A stretch of DNA of 6,295 nt from Deltaproteobacteria bacterium (lineage in GTDB: Bacteria; Desulfobacterota; SM23-61), in assembly GCA_029857975.1 (NCBI GenBank), contig JAOUFX010000195.1, positions 1 to 6,295 on the forward strand, read 5' to 3'. The notes under the pieces are model-generated. The model was not told the DNA's origin and did no database searches. It saw nothing but the letters and a program-made list of their open reading frames with translations. Positions 5,991-6,295 of this stretch are shown piece by piece (position 1 is the first letter of the stretch; each line of letters begins with the position of its first letter). A program made the position numbers and the translations under genes.

Positions 5991-6044
5991 AGCGATATCC
6001 GGGCTTATTCCAAGAAGCATTCAGCAGAAAGGAGGGATATCGCT
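5991..6044 (+). promoter_or_regulatory. Hairpin overlapping the ribosome binding site of the cold-shock gene
   Basis: AGCGATATCC (5991-6000) is the exact reverse complement of GGATATCGCT (6035-6044), with 34 bases between. The 3' arm includes the last two bases of the strong Shine-Dalgarno sequence GGAGGG (6031-6036) and ends immediately before the ATG at 6045. When formed, the stem would occupy the whole spacer between ribosome binding site and start codon and should hinder initiation. A smaller stem, GCTT (6003-6006) with AAGC (6015-6018), can form in the loop. The position suggests translational control, for example by temperature; this is inferred from complementarity only. Confidence 0.55.
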
Positions 6045-6245
6045 ATGGCAGAAGGACAGGTGAAATGGTTTAACGAAAAAAAGGGCTTTGGCTTCATCCA
6101 ACAGGATGATGGACAGGACCTTTTTGTGCATTACACAGCCATTTCGGGAGACGGTTTCAAGACTCTGGTTGAAGGCCAAAGGGTACGTTTCGAGATTGAA
6201 GAAACGTCCAAGGGTCCTAAGGCTAAGAACGTCCAGATCATTTAA
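6045..6245 (+). CDS. csp: Cold-shock domain protein (CspA family)
   Basis: A 66-residue single-domain OB-fold protein, the usual length for bacterial Csp proteins, which bind single-stranded RNA and DNA and melt mRNA structure as RNA chaperones in the cytoplasm. The N-terminus [18 protein letters not shown] contains the conserved KWFN and the RNP1 motif KGFGFI (13-18), including the nucleic-acid stacking aromatics Trp8, Phe15 and Phe17. RNP2 is LFVHY (26-30, Phe27 and His29), with Tyr30 where many members have Phe. The end [10 protein letters not shown] fits the last strand. The start at 6045 is chosen for the GGAGGG at 6031-6036 and the perfect family N-terminus. An in-frame ATG at 5970 lies inside the terminator stem and is rejected. 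The long structured leader is described separately. The gene appears monocistronic, and no terminator is visible in the 50 bases after it. Confidence 0.97.
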   Translation: MAEGQVKWFNEKKGFGFIQQDDGQDLFVHYTAISGDGFKTLVEGQRVRFEIEETSKGPKAKNVQII

Positions 6246-6295
6246 AATTTATAAAAATCTGGTTTTCCCCATCATAAGGCACCCCGAGAGACGCG

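Noticed and set aside
5970..6044. An upstream in-frame ATG giving a 91-residue cold-shock protein
   Set aside because: That ATG lies inside the terminator stem, the extra residues have no counterpart in the family, and the ATG at 6045 has a strong GGAGGG.
5867..6073. A 68-residue open frame across the cold-shock leader
   Set aside because: It begins in the -35 box, has no ribosome site, and crosses the terminator and the true csp start in another frame.
1..6295. CRISPR array, tRNA or rRNA genes, insertion sequence, integron or retroelement parts
   Set aside because: I saw no regularly spaced direct repeats, no cloverleaf or rRNA-like sequence, and no transposase, integrase or reverse-transcriptase motifs on either strand.

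Overview
The window looks like bacterial chromosomal DNA of mixed, roughly 50% GC composition. All recognisable genes lie on the + strand. The gene content suggests an anaerobic or metabolically versatile proteobacterium-like organism, possibly Desulfobacterota ('Deltaproteobacteria'). The clues are a TAXI-type TRAP transporter, a zinc alcohol dehydrogenase, an SDR, an exported SUMF1-domain protein and a small cold-shock protein. This assignment is an inference from family composition, not from a marker gene.

Layout. Positions 1-99 hold the last 32 codons of a TAXI-family TRAP solute-binding protein. Positions 249-2483 encode a fused DctQM-type TRAP permease with an unusual C-terminal extension carrying two extra membrane helices. 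After 221 non-coding bases, which contain one hairpin without a T-tract, 2705-3745 encodes a zinc-dependent MDR dehydrogenase. A 266-base gap with a terminator-like hairpin follows, then an SDR dehydrogenase at 4012-4815. Positions 4925-5698 encode a secreted SUMF1/FGE-fold protein that lacks the catalytic cysteines and carries a perfect 16-bp inverted repeat inside its coding sequence. The 346-base gap 5699-6044 holds a three-segment repeat, a good sigma70-type promoter, an intrinsic terminator and a hairpin that covers the start region of the last gene. That gene, 6045-6245, is a 66-residue cold-shock protein. I see nothing in the last 50 bases (6246-6295).

How the genes may work together. 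The binding protein and fused permease would form one TRAP importer for an organic anion or related small solute. Both dehydrogenases carry an acidic residue at the end of the second Rossmann strand, which favours NAD(H). Oxidation of an imported hydroxy acid or polyol, or of a product of it, is therefore a reasonable but unproven reading. The wide gaps and the terminator-like hairpin before the SDR argue that these genes are not one simple operon. The SUMF1 protein and the cold-shock gene look like separate units.

The most interesting signal is the cold-shock gene leader, about 140 nt long. It starts at a recognisable promoter, runs through an intrinsic terminator, and ends in a perfect 10-bp stem whose 3' arm overlaps the Shine-Dalgarno sequence and abuts the AUG. 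This could be a two-layer (transcriptional and translational) RNA switch, or a short RNA gene placed in front of a structured mRNA leader. The second is the long perfect palindrome inside the SUMF1 gene.
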